A DNA stretch of 23,168 nt from Alphaproteobacteria bacterium (GCA_030432775.1 JAUILO010000016.1:1-23168), one strand, 5' to 3'. Counted from the stretch's first letter, positions 1-8,270 are shown. The notes: generated by a model from the letters alone, not told the origin. Translations and numbers: made by a program.

Positions 1-906
1 ATCGTCTTTGTCTTTAGCTCGCTCCAGGAACTCGGGGATATGGTCTTTAGATCCGATTTGATCCAGCATCTCAAGAACAGCCTGATTAGCGCCGCCATGG
101 CTAGGTCCCCAAAGCGAAGCAATACCCGAAGCAATACAAGCAAACGGATTTGCTTGAGATGAACCGGCAAGCCTTACTGTGGATGTTGACGCATTTTGTT
201 CGTGGTCAGCATGCAGGATAAATATTTTATCCATTGCGCGGGCATGAATCGGGTTCACGTAGTATGGTTCTGCAGGAACGCCAAAACACATATACAGGAA
301 GTTTTCTGAAAAACTCAGATCATTTCTTGGGTACATAAATGGCTGGCCGAGTTCATATTTCATGGTCATCGCGGCCAATGTCGGGATTTTGGCAATCAGG
401 CGATGTGCAGAGATTTCTCTTTGCATCGGATCCCAAATATCAAGTGAGTCATGGTAGAACGCGGAAAGCGCACCAACAACACCACACATAATGGCCATTG
501 GGTGTGCATCGCGACGGAAGCCCCGGAAGAAGTAGTGGATCTGTTCATTTACCATTGTGTGGTAAGTGATATTATCTTCAAATTCAGCCATTTCCTTTGG
601 TGATGGAAGGTCGCCATATAAAAGCAGATAAGCAACTTCCAAAAATGTACTTTTCTCGGTTAAATCCTGAATACTGTAACCACGGTGCATCAAGATGCCT
701 TCTTCGCCGTCAATATAAGTTAGGCGCGATTTACAGCTGCCCGTCGCGGTGAAACTTGGATCGAAAGTGAAATGACCTGTTTCCTGATAAAGTTTACGAA
801 CATCTATTACCGATGGACCGACCGTTCCGTCTAGAACAGGTAATTTGCAAGATTCCCCGGTCTGATCATTGGTCAGCGTAAATGTTTTTTCTTCTTCGCT
901 GCTCAT
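1..906 (-). CDS. gltA: Citrate synthase, type II (N-terminal 302 codons; partial)
   Basis: Condenses oxaloacetate and acetyl-CoA to citrate, the entry step of the TCA cycle, in the cytoplasm. Translation of the minus strand from the ATG at 906 gives 302 uninterrupted codons to the window edge. Family hallmarks are visible: an N-terminal DPSFTATGSCKS segment, YIDGEEGILMHRGY, FFRGFRRDAHPMAIM, the LHADHEQNASTSTVR segment holding the first catalytic His, and SLWGPSHGGANQA with the second. The third catalytic residue (an Asp) and the C-terminus lie beyond the left edge. An AGGAAAGG-like ribosome site stands just upstream of the ATG. It follows gltX on the same strand after 156 bp that contain two hairpins and a promoter-like repeat, so it is probably transcribed at least partly on its own. 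The family is certain; only the missing end is unknown. Confidence 0.97.
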   Translation of the reverse strand, partial: MSSEEEKTFTLTNDQTGESCKLPVLDGTVGPSVIDVRKLYQETGHFTFDPSFTATGSCKSRLTYIDGEEGILMHRGYSIQDLTEKSTFLEVAYLLLYGDLPSPKEMAEFEDNITYHTMVNEQIHYFFRGFRRDAHPMAIMCGVVGALSAFYHDSLDIWDPMQREISAHRLIAKIPTLAAMTMKYELGQPFMYPRNDLSFSENFLYMCFGVPAEPYYVNPIHARAMDKIFILHADHEQNASTSTVRLAGSSQANPFACIASGIASLWGPSHGGANQAVLEMLDQIGSKDHIPEFLERAKDKDD

Positions 907-950
907 CCTATTGCCTTTCCTGGATTGTATTCGACTTTATTGGTTAGCAT

Positions 951-986
951 TTGAAAATTATAACTCTTGAAAATTATAACTGTGAA
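951..986 (-). promoter_or_regulatory. Predicted gltA promoter with duplicated TATAAT
   Basis: On the minus strand a 15-bp unit (AGTTATAATTTTCAA) occurs twice, at 967-981 and 951-965, with a 16-bp period. Each copy holds a perfect -10 hexamer TATAAT (973-978 and 957-962). The copy nearer gltA has a TTCACA -35-like box at 981-986 with an 18-bp spacer, matching the sigma-70 consensus at 5 of 6 and 6 of 6 positions. Transcription would start about 45 nt before the gltA ATG. This is a prediction from sequence only. Confidence 0.5.
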
Positions 987-1049
987 TTGAGCCGTAAAGG
1001 ATACGACTCAACTTAACCCCTACAATAAGATAGTTTCTTTAGGGGCTAA
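987..1049 (-). other. Two consecutive RNA hairpins between gltX and gltA
   Basis: Read on the minus strand, 1049-1013 folds as a 9-bp stem (TTAGCCCCT with AGGGGTTAA) around a 19-nt loop, and 1011-987 as a 10-bp stem (TTGAGTCGTA with TACGGCTCAA) around a 5-nt loop. Each stem contains one G-U pair that becomes an A-C mismatch on the plus strand, so the structure favours minus-strand RNA. They may end or stabilise the gltX transcript, but neither is followed by a clear U-tract, so they are not textbook intrinsic terminators. Confidence 0.45.
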
Positions 1050-1062
1050 TATCAATTTATCA

Positions 1063-2502
1063 TTAGGCTTTTTTCAGTTTTTCTTCTTTGAGGGAGTGCA
1101 TAACGTAAGACAGGCGTTCTAACACTTCGTCCTTACCCAATATCTCTGCCGCATGGAAGATTGAAGGTGAAACGGTGGTTCCTGTTAATGCTGCGCGCAA
1201 TGGCATTGCTACTTTACCAAGCTTGCCATCGGCAAAATCACTGGCAACACTCTTGCAAAGCTCCTGAACATTATCATTAGTCAGCTTATCAAGTGATTGC
1301 ACCTGATTATAGATCGCTTCAAGAACCTGAATTGACCCATCACTTAGTATATTGAAGGCTTTTTCGTCAAAATCATAAGGTATAGACTTTACAAGAAATG
1401 CCGCTTCATCAACAAGTTGGTTTAAAGTTTTTGCACGTGACTTTAATTCATCCATACACGCACCCAAACGGTGCATAAAAGTGTCATTGGTTTTGATATC
1501 AATCTGATACTTATCGGCAAAAAGCGGCGCAATCGCATCAAGTAAATATTCATTCGTGCTATGGGCGATATAATGTGTATTGATGCTATCCAGTTTCGCA
1601 AAATCAAAACGGGCAGGGGATTTGCCAATAGATTCAATGTTAAACCACTCCAGTGCTTTTTCGGTCGGGATGATTTCATCATCACCATGAGACCAGCCGA
1701 GGCGTAGTAGATAGTTACGCATGGCTTCGGGTAAATAGCCCATATCCTTGTATTCATCAACACTTGTCGCGCCGTGACGCTTAGAGAATTTACCGCCATC
1801 AGGTCCGTGAATAAGTGGCAGATGCGCAAAGACAGGTGTGTCCCAGCCCATTGCGTCATAAATTATTTTCTGGCGGAAGGCGTTGTTCAGGTGATCATCA
1901 CCGCGTAAAATATGTGTCACGCCCATATCGTGGTCATCAACCACTACAGATAGCATATATGTTGGTGTACCGTCGCTGCGCAGAATGATGAAATCATCAA
2001 GTGTGTCGTTTTTAACAGTCACGCTGCCTTGTACCTTATCCTCTATTGTTGTCGCGCCATCAATAGGTGCTTTGATACGGATAACGGGTTTAATGCCTTC
2101 GGGCGCTTCGGATATATCGCGAGTGCGCCATCTGCGGTCATAAAAGCTGCTGGTGCCTTCTTCTTTGGCTTTGTTTCTCATATCTTCCAGCTCTTCGGGA
2201 GAGCAATAACAATAATAAGCCTGACCCTTTTCCACGAGCTGCCGCGCAATATCTGCGTGATGTTCGCGCCCTGCAAATTGTGAGACGACATCACCATCCC
2301 AGTCAAGTTCGAGCCATTTCATGCCTTCCATGATAACGCCAACAGCTTCTTCGGAGTGACGTGTACGATCAGTGTCCTCAATACGCAGCAAAAATTTGCC
2401 GCCATGGTGGCGCGCAAAAAGCCAGTTATATAAAGCCGTTCTGGCGTTACCGATATGCATAAAGCCGGTTGGTGAAGGTGGAAAGCGAGTTACTACGGTC
2501 AT
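1063..2502 (-). CDS. gltX: Glutamyl-tRNA synthetase
   Basis: Charges tRNA-Glu with glutamate in the cytoplasm. The protein opens with MTVVTRFPPSPTGFMHIGNA, the class I nucleotide-binding segment with the HIGH-like HIGN, and carries FSKRHGA (the KMSKS counterpart) near the middle, followed by the anticodon-binding C-terminal region ending LKEEKLKKA. The open frame extends 20 codons further upstream (to 2562), but those residues are not part of the family, and the conserved start pattern fits the ATG at 2502, giving 479 aa, normal for the family. The Shine-Dalgarno sequence is weak (AAGAAA). It is divergent from comEC and upstream of gltA, the usual alphaproteobacterial order. In some alphaproteobacteria a second GltX-like enzyme serves tRNA-Gln; which role this copy has cannot be told from this window. 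Confidence 0.97.
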   Translation of the reverse strand: MTVVTRFPPSPTGFMHIGNARTALYNWLFARHHGGKFLLRIEDTDRTRHSEEAVGVIMEGMKWLELDWDGDVVSQFAGREHHADIARQLVEKGQAYYCYCSPEELEDMRNKAKEEGTSSFYDRRWRTRDISEAPEGIKPVIRIKAPIDGATTIEDKVQGSVTVKNDTLDDFIILRSDGTPTYMLSVVVDDHDMGVTHILRGDDHLNNAFRQKIIYDAMGWDTPVFAHLPLIHGPDGGKFSKRHGATSVDEYKDMGYLPEAMRNYLLRLGWSHGDDEIIPTEKALEWFNIESIGKSPARFDFAKLDSINTHYIAHSTNEYLLDAIAPLFADKYQIDIKTNDTFMHRLGACMDELKSRAKTLNQLVDEAAFLVKSIPYDFDEKAFNILSDGSIQVLEAIYNQVQSLDKLTNDNVQELCKSVASDFADGKLGKVAMPLRAALTGTTVSPSIFHAAEILGKDEVLERLSYVMHSLKEEKLKKA

Positions 2503-2545
2503 AATATTTCTTACATTTGTTAATTTAAATAGGTTTGTGATTACT

Positions 2546-2573
2546 TTTATAGGTGAAAACACGTTATAAGCAA
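2546..2573 (-). promoter_or_regulatory. Possible gltX promoter
   Basis: On the minus strand TTGCTT (2568-2573), a 16-bp spacer and TATAAA (2546-2551) form a weak sigma-70-like pair about 44 nt before the gltX start. The 2503-2661 gap is the only region between divergent gltX and comEC, so promoters for both should lie here. I could not pick a convincing comEC promoter. The stretch just before comEC contains three spaced AATAAG-type units (about 2623-2653). Confidence 0.3.
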
Positions 2574-2661
2574 TAGTTTATGCTGTATATTTGTGTGCAT
2601 TTGATAATGACATATTCTAATGATAAGCCCAAATAATAAGCCAACATAATAAGGATATGTG

Positions 2662-4875
2662 GTGCCGGATATTACGATTACACAGGACAAATCAATAAAA
2701 GAGATAGCTGCGCAGGAAGCTCATCTTCAGGATAAGGTGGATATTGCTTCTAAGCCATCTATCTGCGAGCGGATTTATAATCTGGTCACCATGCAAAAGC
2801 GCAGCCTTGTTTTGTGGCTTCCGGTATTTATAGCGCTGGGCATAGGCGCATATTTTTCTATTCATTTCGAGCCGCCGGTGAGTTTTTCTATTGTGGGGGT
2901 TGTAGCGTCATTTTTTTTGCTAAGTTGTTTTTATACAACCCGTGAGCGCTCATATCAGGGGTTTATCGGCTGGATTATAAGTATAGCTATATTTTCCTTT
3001 GTGCTTGGTTTTGCCTCAGCCCAGCTGCGTGTATATATATCGGCTTCGCCAATGCTCGAAAGAGATATCAGAGTGACGCATGTTAGCGGTGTTGTGCATT
3101 CCATTGAAAATCTGGATCAAGAGGGCGCGCGGCGCGTTATATTAAACACACTGGATATTGAAGATTTATCGCCGGATCAAACGCCGAAATCTATTCGCAT
3201 TAAATTCAGGGATTTGGGCGATGTTCATGTGGGAGATTATATCGATTTTACAGCCGGATTGAATGCGCCTTCAGCGCCAGCAATACCGGGCGGTTTTGAT
3301 TTTCAGCGCTACGCATTTTTTAAAGGGATTGGCGCTTTTGGTTTTTCTTACGGACGCCCGGAGATTCTAAAACGTCATCAGCCCCAAGGTATCGAACAAC
3401 ATTTGGGAAATATAAGGCAAAAGATTAAGGCTAGAATTGAACGGGTTTTGCCGCAATCAAACGGCGTAAGCATATTATCGACTCTAATGACTGGCGAGAG
3501 ATCAGCCATTAATAAGGACGACATGGAAGCCATTCGTAGGTCCGGTCTTGCGCATTTATTGGCTATTTCCGGTTTGCATGTTGGCATGATCACAGCCTTT
3601 ATTTTCTTTGGTGTACGTTTGGCCCTTGCTTGTATAGCGCCGCTTGCCCTTAATTACCCGATCAAACGCTATGCGGCGCTTATCTCTATGGTGGGGGCAT
3701 GTGCTTATGTACTGATCGTCGGTGCTGCTGTTCCAGCTATACGCGCGCTGATCATGACGTTTATAGTACTGTTCGGCGTATTGCTGGACCGTATGCCTAT
3801 TTCCATGCGCCTTGTTGCCATTTCGGCATCGATTATCCTGTTATTTATGCCCGAGGTGCTTTTAAGTGCCAGCTTTCAGATGTCATTTTCTGCAGTTGCC
3901 GGACTTGTGGTTTTTTACGAGATGAGCCGTAATCTTTGGGTGCGGGCATATCGTGAAGCAGGATTTTTCCGGCGGGTGATGATATATTTTCTTGGTATTT
4001 GTGTAACGACACTGGTTGCCAGCATTGCGACTGCGCCCTTTGTGCTGTTTCATTTTCAACAACTGGCTCTTCATAATAGTCTGTTATCGAATTTAATAGC
4101 TGTGCCAGTGATGAGCATAGCCGTTATGCCATCTTGCGTTATCGCGTTTTTGTTAATGCCATTGCATCTGGATGCGTTTTTCCTGCAAATAGCCGCGCAC
4201 GGTATTGAGATTATTTTATATATCGCACATGATTTAAGTGCCTGGGATCATGCTGTATGGACACCGCCATCCTATCCGTTATCGGCACTGGTTTTAATGG
4301 TCGTTGCCGTAATGGCTGTGTATTTACTCACATGGCCGGCACGGCTGGTATCTGCGCCACTTATTCTGCTGGCTTTTGCCGTTATGATCACCCATCGCAG
4401 CCCCGATGTCTTGATTTCATCGACCGGTAAAACTATAGCTTTTTCTGATGAGGACGGACGTTTATGGGTTTCAAGCCGAAGATCAGAACGATTTACCTCT
4501 GATCAATGGATTAAAGCCGCCGGGCAGGATATTAAAGACCCGGGATTATGGTCTGGCTATACGAATAAAGATAATCTGCTTTCATGTGGTGAACTTGGCT
4601 GTCATTTGGGGCTATATGATTATCAAATTGCAGTTTCCGATCATCCTTCGGGACTTAAGGAGGATTGCAGTCGTGCCGATATCGTCATTGCGCGTTATCC
4701 CATGCGTAAAGGTAGATGCACGAACGCTGTTTCGATCGATAAGTATGATTTAAAGGATGAAGGAGTGTACGCTATATATCTGGATCAGGCACATAAACGG
4801 GATCCTGTAATTAAGACAGTGGCACAAAGCCGTGGTCAAAGACCTTGGGTCATAGATACTAGATATAAGCCGTAA
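2662..4875 (+). CDS. comEC: ComEC/Rec2-family DNA uptake membrane protein lacking the beta-lactamase domain
   Basis: ComEC forms the inner-membrane channel that passes single-stranded DNA into the cytoplasm during natural transformation. The N-terminal part has several hydrophobic segments (about residues 45-125) and a soluble DUF4131-like domain. The hallmark competence-domain motif follows: LMTGERSAI, then GLAHLLAISGLHVGMI near residue 300, leading into a long run of membrane segments to about residue 570. The C-terminus (GCHLGLYDYQIAV, ADIVIARYPMR) resembles the short tail typical of alphaproteobacterial homologues. I see no HxHxDH metal-binding motif, so the extracellular metallo-beta-lactamase nuclease domain of Bacillus ComEC is absent. 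Two GTG codons (2659, 2662) are in frame; AAGGA at 2651-2655 is 6 nt from the second and only 3 from the first, so I chose 2662. An ATG at 2657 is out of frame. Its stop is 3 bp from that of convergent lexA. Confidence 0.93.
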   Translation: MPDITITQDKSIKEIAAQEAHLQDKVDIASKPSICERIYNLVTMQKRSLVLWLPVFIALGIGAYFSIHFEPPVSFSIVGVVASFFLLSCFYTTRERSYQGFIGWIISIAIFSFVLGFASAQLRVYISASPMLERDIRVTHVSGVVHSIENLDQEGARRVILNTLDIEDLSPDQTPKSIRIKFRDLGDVHVGDYIDFTAGLNAPSAPAIPGGFDFQRYAFFKGIGAFGFSYGRPEILKRHQPQGIEQHLGNIRQKIKARIERVLPQSNGVSILSTLMTGERSAINKDDMEAIRRSGLAHLLAISGLHVGMITAFIFFGVRLALACIAPLALNYPIKRYAALISMVGACAYVLIVGAAVPAIRALIMTFIVLFGVLLDRMPISMRLVAISASIILLFMPEVLLSASFQMSFSAVAGLVVFYEMSRNLWVRAYREAGFFRRVMIYFLGICVTTLVASIATAPFVLFHFQQLALHNSLLSNLIAVPVMSIAVMPSCVIAFLLMPLHLDAFFLQIAAHGIEIILYIAHDLSAWDHAVWTPPSYPLSALVLMVVAVMAVYLLTWPARLVSAPLILLAFAVMITHRSPDVLISSTGKTIAFSDEDGRLWVSSRRSERFTSDQWIKAAGQDIKDPGLWSGYTNKDNLLSCGELGCHLGLYDYQIAVSDHPSGLKEDCSRADIVIARYPMRKGRCTNAVSIDKYDLKDEGVYAIYLDQAHKRDPVIKTVAQSRGQRPWVIDTRYKP

Positions 4876-4878
4876 GTG

Positions 4879-5553
4879 TCAGTATTTGCGGAAAAGGCTG
4901 ATTAATTTGCCTTGTACTTTGACCCGTTCAGGATCTAGAACTTGCGGTTCATGACTTTCATTTTCCGGCTCAAGTATAATTTTATTTCCTGATTTACGAA
5001 TCCTTTTTAATGTTGCTTCAAGATCATCAACCAAGGCCACGACAATAGCGCCGTTTTCTGCGCTTTCAGCTTTCTGGATAATAACGATATCGCCGTCATT
5101 AATACCTGCATTGATCATAGAATCACCTTGAATTTCCAACGCGTAATGTTCACCTCTTGATAATAAAAATGGTGGTATATCAACGGTTTGTCCTTCGTCG
5201 CGTATGGCTTCGATTGGTGTTCCTGCTGCGATGCGGCCATAAAGCGGTATGGCTTCGAAAACATCATTGGCCGGCGGCGCTGCTGTAAGATTCTCATAAC
5301 TTGTGTCTTGATCTGCCGCGGTATTATCTGTGTCCGCATTACCAGGCAGTTTTACAATTTCAAGTGCGCGGGCACGGTGGGGAAGGCGGCGAATATAGCC
5401 GCGCTCAACGAGTGCGCTAATAAGGCGGTGAATGCCGGATTTTGATTTGAGCCCGAGCGCTGCTTTCATCTCTTCGAATGATGGCGCAACATCGCTATGT
5501 TTCATTCTATCATGGATATATAAAAGCAGTTCTTCCTGTTTTTTGGTTAGCAT
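4879..5553 (-). CDS. lexA: LexA SOS repressor (self-cleaving)
   Basis: Represses DNA-damage genes and is inactivated by RecA-stimulated self-cleavage. The 224-aa protein has an N-terminal winged helix (residues 1-65, MLTKKQEELLLYIHDRM...), an unusually polar linker (about 70-95), and an S24-type peptidase domain. The scissile Ala110-Gly111 lies in GRIAAGTP, the catalytic Ser145 in QGDSM and the catalytic Lys183 in ATLKRI. All needed residues are present, so it should be functional. The ATG at 5553 is preceded by a modest GGAA site. It lies downstream of trpC after 200 bp that contain its own promoter and operator. In many alphaproteobacteria moaC and moeA lie between trpC and lexA; they are absent here. 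Confidence 0.97.
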   Translation of the reverse strand: MLTKKQEELLLYIHDRMKHSDVAPSFEEMKAALGLKSKSGIHRLISALVERGYIRRLPHRARALEIVKLPGNADTDNTAADQDTSYENLTAAPPANDVFEAIPLYGRIAAGTPIEAIRDEGQTVDIPPFLLSRGEHYALEIQGDSMINAGINDGDIVIIQKAESAENGAIVVALVDDLEATLKRIRKSGNKIILEPENESHEPQVLDPERVKVQGKLISLFRKY

Positions 5554-5585
5554 AATAGTGGTTCCGGTTATTTTGTTTTGTGAAT

Positions 5586-5602
5586 ATTCCGATCTGCGGA
5601 AT
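5586..5602 (-). other. Small inverted repeat in the lexA leader
   Basis: ATTCCG (5586-5591) and CGGAAT (5597-5602) form a perfect 6-bp stem with a 5-nt loop about 35-50 nt before the lexA start codon. It could be a leader hairpin or a protein site; no function can be assigned. Confidence 0.3.
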
Positions 5603-5665
5603 TCTCGTAGGTTTGAGATTTTACAGCGTAGTGTTCACAAATGTTCTAATTTTCTCTCTCTTAAT

Positions 5666-5694
5666 GTTCTACTTTAGTTCTTGTTTTGGGTCAA
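5666..5694 (-). promoter_or_regulatory. lexA promoter overlapped by a LexA operator
   Basis: On the minus strand TTGACC (5689-5694), a 17-bp spacer and TAGAAC (5666-5671) form a sigma-70-like promoter. The alphaproteobacterial LexA box GTTC-N7-GTTC (plus-strand sense GTTCTACTTTAGTTC, 5666-5680) covers the -10 hexamer and part of the spacer. LexA binding would block RNA polymerase, the expected autorepression. Two further GTTC half-sites at 5633-5636 and 5643-5646 are 6 nt apart rather than 7. Confidence 0.8.
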
Positions 5695-5753
5695 GCTTTT
5701 TATAATATATAAGGATGAAAATATTGCTGGATTTAGCTTTGATTGATTTGGAA

Positions 5754-6539
5754 TTAGCCTTCGATAAGGGTGCGTACGGCTGTTTCAATGTCATCTTGTT
5801 TCATCAGGCTTTCCCCGACTAAAAAGCCATGAAACCCTTTTTCAATAAGCGTTTTGATGTCATTATTTGTGTAAATTCCGCTCTCGGATATACGCAGGAC
5901 TGATTCTGGCATTTTTTGCGACAGCTCAATAGAGGTTTGTAGTGTGACTTCCAGTGTTTTCAGGTTACGGTTGTTGATACCGATCATCTGGGCGTTGATT
6001 GTGGTGGCTCTGTGTAGTTCTTCTTCGTCATGAACTTCGGTTAGTACATCCATGCCAAGCTCGGTCGCAATGCCATATAGATCTTCGGCTTGATTGTCTT
6101 CTAAGGCGGCCATAATAAGCAGGATACAATCTGCGCCAAGTACGCGGGATTCGTAAATCTGGTATGGGTCTATCATGAAATCTTTACGCAATATCGGCAG
6201 TTCTACAACATCGCGTACTGCCTGAACATAACGATCCTCACCTTGAAAATAGGGGACGTCGGTTAGAACCGATAGACAGGTTGCACCAGCATTTTGATAT
6301 GCATCGGCGATTTTAACGGGATCAAAGTCAGCTCTTATGATGCCGCGACTTGGTGAAGCTTTTTTGATCTCGGCAATCAGCGCAACGCCTTTTTGTCTTT
6401 GATCCGATAATTTTCTTTTAAAAGAGCGTGTTGGAGTGCAATCCTTAGATTTAGATTTAGCATCTGCCAGTGATAATTGTCCCTTTTTGAACGCTATATG
6501 CTCCTGTTTATCGTTGCATATTTTTTGCAAAACACTCAT
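5754..6539 (-). CDS. trpC: Indole-3-glycerol phosphate synthase
   Basis: Closes the ring of 1-(o-carboxyphenylamino)-1-deoxyribulose 5-phosphate to indole-3-glycerol phosphate, the fourth reaction of tryptophan synthesis. The 261-aa protein is a single TIM barrel of normal length. Visible active-site motifs are IAEIKKASPS (Glu57, Lys59), ILRKDF (Lys119), LTEVH (Glu168), GINNRNL and SESGI (Glu219-Ser220). It is not fused to TrpF. It is the last gene of the trpGDC run, 37 bp behind trpD. No intrinsic terminator is obvious after it, so some read-through into lexA is possible. Confidence 0.97.
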   Translation of the reverse strand: MSVLQKICNDKQEHIAFKKGQLSLADAKSKSKDCTPTRSFKRKLSDQRQKGVALIAEIKKASPSRGIIRADFDPVKIADAYQNAGATCLSVLTDVPYFQGEDRYVQAVRDVVELPILRKDFMIDPYQIYESRVLGADCILLIMAALEDNQAEDLYGIATELGMDVLTEVHDEEELHRATTINAQMIGINNRNLKTLEVTLQTSIELSQKMPESVLRISESGIYTNNDIKTLIEKGFHGFLVGESLMKQDDIETAVRTLIEG

Positions 6540-6576
6540 GTCTGGCCACTTTCTGTCTTTTTATAAAATTTATGAT

Positions 6577-7596
6577 CTATGCCTGTACGAAGCTTTTATA
6601 GTCTTCAAATAACTTCAAAGCCTTACCGTTATGAATAGCATCCTTTGCCAATTGCGCTGCGGTTTTGATATCCATATCAGCATTGTGAATATGCAGCACA
6701 GCGGCCGTATTGGCACAGACTATTTCTATATAGGCGTTGTATTTTGCCTGTGCGTTTAACAGGCCAAGAAGTGCTTCGGCGTTTTCGTTGGCACCGCCGC
6801 CCTTTATATCTTCGATATTGATATGTTCCAGACCGAAATCATCAGGTGTGATTGTCGTTTCGTGGATTTTATTACTATCCAGCACGGCTATATGTGTTGC
6901 CCCTGTAAGTGTGATTTCATCCAGACCGTCACTGCCATGTACCACCCATGCTCTTTTTGTGCCGAGCCTGTTCAGAGTTTCGGCAACAGGAATAATCCAT
7001 CTGCTATCGAACACGCCGATAAGTTGTAAGTTTGTATTGGCTGGATTAGCCAGAGGGCCAATGAGATTTGAGATTGTTCTAAAACCTAGCTGACGGCGTA
7101 CTGGTACGGCATGTTTTAAGGCCTTATGATGATGCGGTGCCATCAGGAAACAAAAATTTAGCTCTTTTAACGCCCGTTCCAGTTTTTCAACGGGGGCATC
7201 GATATTGATCCCGGCTGCCTCAAGCGCATCAGCCGCGCCAGATTTGGAACTGGCAGAGCGATTGCCGTGCTTTGCTACCGGTACGCCGCACGATGCGGCC
7301 ACAAAAGCAACAGCAGTCGAGATGTTATAAGTATTAGCGCCATCACCGCCTGTGCCGCAACAATCAACGGCATCTTCCGGTGCTTTGATATGGGCGGCGC
7401 GCGCACGTACAATTTTGGCGGCGCCTGTTAATTCGTCAACGGTTTCCCCGCGATAGGCAAGTCCCATAAACAGCGCGCCCATTTCCCCTTCGGTAAGCTT
7501 GCCATCCATCATATCGGTGATGATTGCGCTCATCTCGTCTTCGGAGAGGCTTTGCCCGGCGAGGATTGTTTTAAAGTGGTTTTGTATATTGCTCAT
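6577..7596 (-). CDS. trpD: Anthranilate phosphoribosyltransferase
   Basis: Transfers the phosphoribosyl group of PRPP to anthranilate, the second step of the tryptophan pathway. The 339-aa length is normal for a stand-alone TrpD. The diagnostic motifs are in order: CGTGGDGANTYNIST (GTGGDG at 81-86, NIST at 91-94) for PRPP and Mg binding, KHGNRS (109-114), and a Gly-rich RTISNLIGPLANP segment further on. It sits 20 bp downstream of trpG with a CAGGA-type ribosome site, so the two are almost certainly co-transcribed and their products act sequentially. Confidence 0.97.
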   Translation of the reverse strand: MSNIQNHFKTILAGQSLSEDEMSAIITDMMDGKLTEGEMGALFMGLAYRGETVDELTGAAKIVRARAAHIKAPEDAVDCCGTGGDGANTYNISTAVAFVAASCGVPVAKHGNRSASSKSGAADALEAAGINIDAPVEKLERALKELNFCFLMAPHHHKALKHAVPVRRQLGFRTISNLIGPLANPANTNLQLIGVFDSRWIIPVAETLNRLGTKRAWVVHGSDGLDEITLTGATHIAVLDSNKIHETTITPDDFGLEHINIEDIKGGGANENAEALLGLLNAQAKYNAYIEIVCANTAAVLHIHNADMDIKTAAQLAKDAIHNGKALKLFEDYKSFVQA

Positions 7597-7616
7597 AAGA
7601 TAGTCCTGAAAAGGGT

Positions 7617-8192
7617 TTAGGCAGCCTTGGCAAGTTTGATGAAGTTTTTGATCATGGCATGACCGTGTTCGGTCGCTATGCTTTCCGGATGAAATTGCAC
7701 GCCATAGATCGGCAGTTCTTTATGCGCTAATCCCATAATAATATTATCATCCGTTTGTGCTGTTACAGCAAGGCAGTCTGGCAATGATGCACTCTCCACA
7801 ATTAATGAGTGATAGCGCGTTACGTTAAATTCTTTTGGCAGGCCTTCGAATATATCGGTATCGCTATGAGTAAGTTTTGAAATTTTACCGTGCATGGGGG
7901 TGTTGCGTATGACATTACCGGCAAAAGCCTGTCCGATTGTCTGGTGACCAAGACATACGCCAAATAGCGGCAGTTTATTATCTGCGGCAAGTTTAACAAG
8001 CTCTAGGCATATACCAGCATTATCAGGATCACTTGGGCCAGGAGATAATATAACGGCTTCGGGTTTAATATCTATAACATCTTGCGCTGATAGAGCGTCA
8101 TTGCGGCGCACATCGACCTCAACGCCCAAATCACCGAAATATTGAACGAGGTTATAGGTAAAGCTGTCATAGTTATCTATTAATATAAACAT
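7617..8192 (-). CDS. trpG: Anthranilate synthase glutamine amidotransferase subunit
   Basis: Releases ammonia from glutamine and passes it to TrpE for anthranilate formation. The 191-aa class I amidotransferase has the oxyanion motif SPGPSDP (50-56), the nucleophile Cys80 in FGVCLGHQ and the His168/Glu170 pair in QFHPES. It may also serve as PabA for folate synthesis, as stand-alone TrpG proteins often do; the sequence cannot decide this. It is first in the trpGDC run. Unusually its partner trpE is not adjacent: a plus-strand gene of about 1 kb lies between them, so trpG needs its own promoter in the 78-bp gap before 8271. No clear Shine-Dalgarno sequence precedes the ATG. Confidence 0.96.
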   Translation of the reverse strand: MFILIDNYDSFTYNLVQYFGDLGVEVDVRRNDALSAQDVIDIKPEAVILSPGPSDPDNAGICLELVKLAADNKLPLFGVCLGHQTIGQAFAGNVIRNTPMHGKISKLTHSDTDIFEGLPKEFNVTRYHSLIVESASLPDCLAVTAQTDDNIIMGLAHKELPIYGVQFHPESIATEHGHAMIKNFIKLAKAA

Positions 8193-8234
8193 AGTTGCTA
8201 CTTTTTGCGCGAGGTGGATAAAAATTGCAAGCCA

Positions 8235-8264
8235 ATTGTAGAATAGTTTGTAGCGGTTTACTAT
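8235..8264. promoter_or_regulatory. Overlapping divergent promoters, trpG versus yibQ-like gene
   Basis: Plus strand: TTGTAG (8236-8241), 17-bp spacer, TACTAT (8259-8264). The expected start, 7 nt past the -10 box, is the A of the ATG at 8271, so the deacetylase mRNA would be leaderless; no Shine-Dalgarno is present, which fits. Minus strand: TACAAT (8235-8240) as -10 with a poor TAGTAA (8258-8263) 17 bp away would drive trpG with a leader of about 36 nt. The two pairs occupy the same bases, so the promoters would compete. Both matches are moderate. Confidence 0.35.
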
Positions 8265-8270
8265 ATCGAT

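Noticed and set aside
1013..1049. Classic rho-independent terminator for gltX
   Set aside because: The stem is good but no U-tract follows on the minus strand, so I list it only as a hairpin.
1443..1859. 138-aa frame within gltX on the same strand, different frame
   Set aside because: It lies wholly inside gltX, whose frame is certain, and its sequence resembles no protein family.
5633..5646. Second LexA box in the lexA leader
   Set aside because: The GTTC half-sites are separated by 6 bases, not 7, so it does not fit the operator rule; kept only as a possible weak half-site cluster.
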